Shown here piece by piece: positions 15,007 to 15,910 of a stretch of DNA of 15,910 bases. The position numbers and the translations under genes were made by a program. Numbering within the stretch: the stretch's first letter is position 1; each line of letters opens with the position of its first letter. Under the pieces are notes generated by a model. That model was not told the origin of the DNA. It was given only the letters and a program-made list of their open reading frames with translations, and did no database searches. The stretch spans positions 1 to 15,910 of the forward strand of contig CATYEA010000017.1 in the NCBI GenBank assembly GCA_958405355.1. The letters run 5' to 3'. The stretch comes from an uncultured Lachnospiraceae bacterium. GTDB taxonomy: Bacteria; Bacillota; Clostridia; Lachnospirales; Lachnospiraceae.

Positions 15007-15089
15007 GTCTGGAGTTCTGCGTTGGATGACGCAAAACGGACTGCGGATGAAATATTCGCAGCGGTTTATGAGGACTCCAGACTTTTTTT
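15007..15089 (+). terminator. Branched intrinsic terminator after the XRE gene
   Basis: GTCTGGAGT (15007-15015) pairs perfectly with ACTCCAGAC (15074-15082), followed directly by seven T's (15083-15089). Inside the long loop are two further hairpins: TGCGT/ACGCA (15018-15022, 15029-15033) and CTGCG/CGCAG (15041-15045, 15057-15061), the latter extendable by AAAC/GTTT (15034-15037, 15064-15067). This predicts a three-way junction ending in a U-tract, larger than usual for a plain terminator. Confidence 0.8.
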
Positions 15090-15452
15090 CGTTTTATAAT
15101 TGCAACGGCGATGAAGGTAAGGGTATACGCCACAGACATAAAAACGGCAGAGTTGACCGCGGATAAACCAGATGGTAAATTGGGTATAATAAATACTTTC
15201 ATTTTCTGTACCAAAGAATTCGATGAGCTGATATGGAAACAGCAGGAAAATGACAGACGCAATAAGGTCCACAATAGCTTCCGTCGCCAGCAGGGTACCC
15301 ATGGCAAGACGGGGCCTTCCGTCGGAACGGATAATTGGATTTAAGGCCTGTTCGAACATATAGAAGGGAATACCCAGAGTAATCTAGAAAAAATATTCCT
15401 TTGAAAGACGGAAGGTTTCGACGTTGACCCGACCGTTAAAGGCGGTTACTTG
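15066..15452 (-). pseudogene. Decayed MATE-family transporter gene
   Basis: On the minus strand the frame reads SKEYFF, then an amber TAG (15386-15384), then ITLGIPFYMFEQALNPIIRS and DGRPRLAM, which is the conserved fourth-helix region of clostridial MATE proteins (the usual residue at the stop is tryptophan, so TGG to TAG). After only a few residues it jumps to LFPYQLIEFFGTENE, which belongs to the C-terminal half of the family, so roughly half the gene appears deleted internally. A frameshift follows: the frame with the last hydrophobic helix (SAVFMSVAYTLTFIAVAII) is a different one. The N-terminal part is also missing beyond an in-frame TGA at 15455-15453. It is a different paralogue from the intact MATE gene at 6123-7466. 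Bases 15453-15523 hold nothing I recognise. MATE identity of the first segment is strong; that of the last is weaker. Confidence 0.75.
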
Positions 15453-15523
15453 TCATATCTTTAATGTGGCCGAAGTCAAGAAAAGGGACGCTTTAATAAG
15501 TTGAAGTGACTGAGAAAAAATTC

Positions 15524-15552
15524 TTGAGTTTTTACAGGAGCAGTTATACTAT
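15524..15552 (+). promoter_or_regulatory. Promoter of the methyltransferase gene
   Basis: TTGAGT (15524-15529), a 17-base spacer and TACTAT (15547-15552) form a reasonable sigma-A promoter 41 bases before the methyltransferase start codon. It lies between the transporter remnant and the gene, with no competing candidate nearby. Confidence 0.55.
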
Positions 15553-15593
15553 ATAAGTTAGAAAGAGCTAATGTGAATGTATAGGGGGATTGT

Positions 15594-15910
15594 ATGGCGG
15601 GCAAAAAATATTTAAATATGGGTTACGATATCTGCGATTATCATTTCCGGAATAATTGGGATTTGTATGCACCTGTGTATGATTTATTTATGAGAAAAGA
15701 CCGGAGAGCCTATGAGCAGATGTATCGAAGAATCCGTCGGGTGATTGCCGGAAAGAATGTTCTTGAACTGGCGACGGGGACAGGATTGATTGCAAAGAAC
15801 GTGGCAGCCTCGGCAAAGAATATGGAAGCAACCGATTTTTCTGAGAAAATGATAAAGGAAGCTAAGAAGGGAGACTGCCCGGCCAATTGCCGTTTTGTTG
15901 TGGAAGATGC
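15594..15910 (+). CDS. Class I SAM-dependent methyltransferase, N-terminal part (cut by window end)
   Basis: An open frame starts at ATG 15594, with AGGGGG at 15582-15587 as ribosome binding site, and runs off the right edge after 105 residues. The SAM-binding motif I, VLELATGTG, is at about 56-64, followed by the MEATDFSEKMI segment that carries the acidic residue binding the ribose. The lead-in (WDLYAPVYDLFMRKDRRAYEQMY, 22-44) is typical of UbiE-like methyltransferases of Firmicutes. The substrate could be a lipid, quinone, small molecule or drug; it cannot be told from this part. An internal ATG at 15618 is a possible but less supported start. Confidence 0.85.
   Translation, partial: MAGKKYLNMGYDICDYHFRNNWDLYAPVYDLFMRKDRRAYEQMYRRIRRVIAGKNVLELATGTGLIAKNVAASAKNMEATDFSEKMIKEAKKGDCPANCRFVVED

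Noticed and set aside
15111..15344. Plus-strand frame over the transporter remnant
   Set aside because: It is antisense to sequence that reads clearly as MATE on the minus strand, and has no ribosome binding site or family resemblance.
1..15910. CRISPR array, insertion sequence, tRNA or rRNA
   Set aside because: Reading both strands showed no regularly spaced repeats, transposase motifs or recognisable RNA genes.

Overview
The window reads like a low-to-moderate-GC Gram-positive anaerobe, most likely a Clostridia/Lachnospiraceae-type genome. This rests on strong AGGAGG-like ribosome binding sites, sigma-A-type promoters (TTGACA/TATAAT), U-tract terminators, and protein families common there: a DUF6179-like protein, an RNHCP protein, a CapA-like protein, clostridial MATE transporters and a membrane-anchored XRE regulator. 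The genus cannot be settled from the sequence alone.

Left part (1-2635): the 3' end of a DUF6179-like gene, a small zinc-ribbon-type RNHCP gene, and a membrane-anchored CapA/PgsA-type metallophosphoesterase-fold protein. The gap between the last two holds an unusual competing-hairpin sequence.

Centre (2668-10685): a series of regulator/effector modules. A MerR/GyrI-like regulator is preceded by a 19-bp-spacer promoter. A TetR regulator has a consensus promoter and lies just upstream of a solitary acetohydroxyacid synthase large subunit gene; a 34-bp dyad separates the two. A MATE exporter is divergent from an AraC regulator, which ends in a strong bidirectional terminator. An archaeal/fungal-type aspartate-semialdehyde dehydrogenase gene is divergent from a LysR regulator; their promoters overlap face to face and a LysR-like box abuts the asd -35. 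The AHAS and Asd genes suggest branched-chain and aspartate-family amino acid metabolism under local control. No small AHAS subunit gene is visible; only a short coupled reading frame follows the large-subunit gene.

Right part (10751-15910): an apparent operon begins with a two-domain protein (HSL-type alpha/beta hydrolase fused to a GNAT acetyltransferase), followed by a permuted-papain (YiiX/NlpC-P60-like) cysteine hydrolase and, after a hairpin, an ABC-type AAA ATPase. Next comes an XRE regulator with about six membrane segments, ending in a branched terminator. Beyond it lies a decayed second MATE gene on the minus strand (amber codon, internal deletion, frameshift), and then the 5' end of a SAM-dependent methyltransferase gene that runs off the window.

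No RNA genes, CRISPR arrays, insertion sequences or phage genes were recognised. The best candidates for something new are the hydrolase-GNAT/cysteine hydrolase/ATPase cluster, the cysteine-rich insert in the AHAS, and several RNA- or operator-like dyads.
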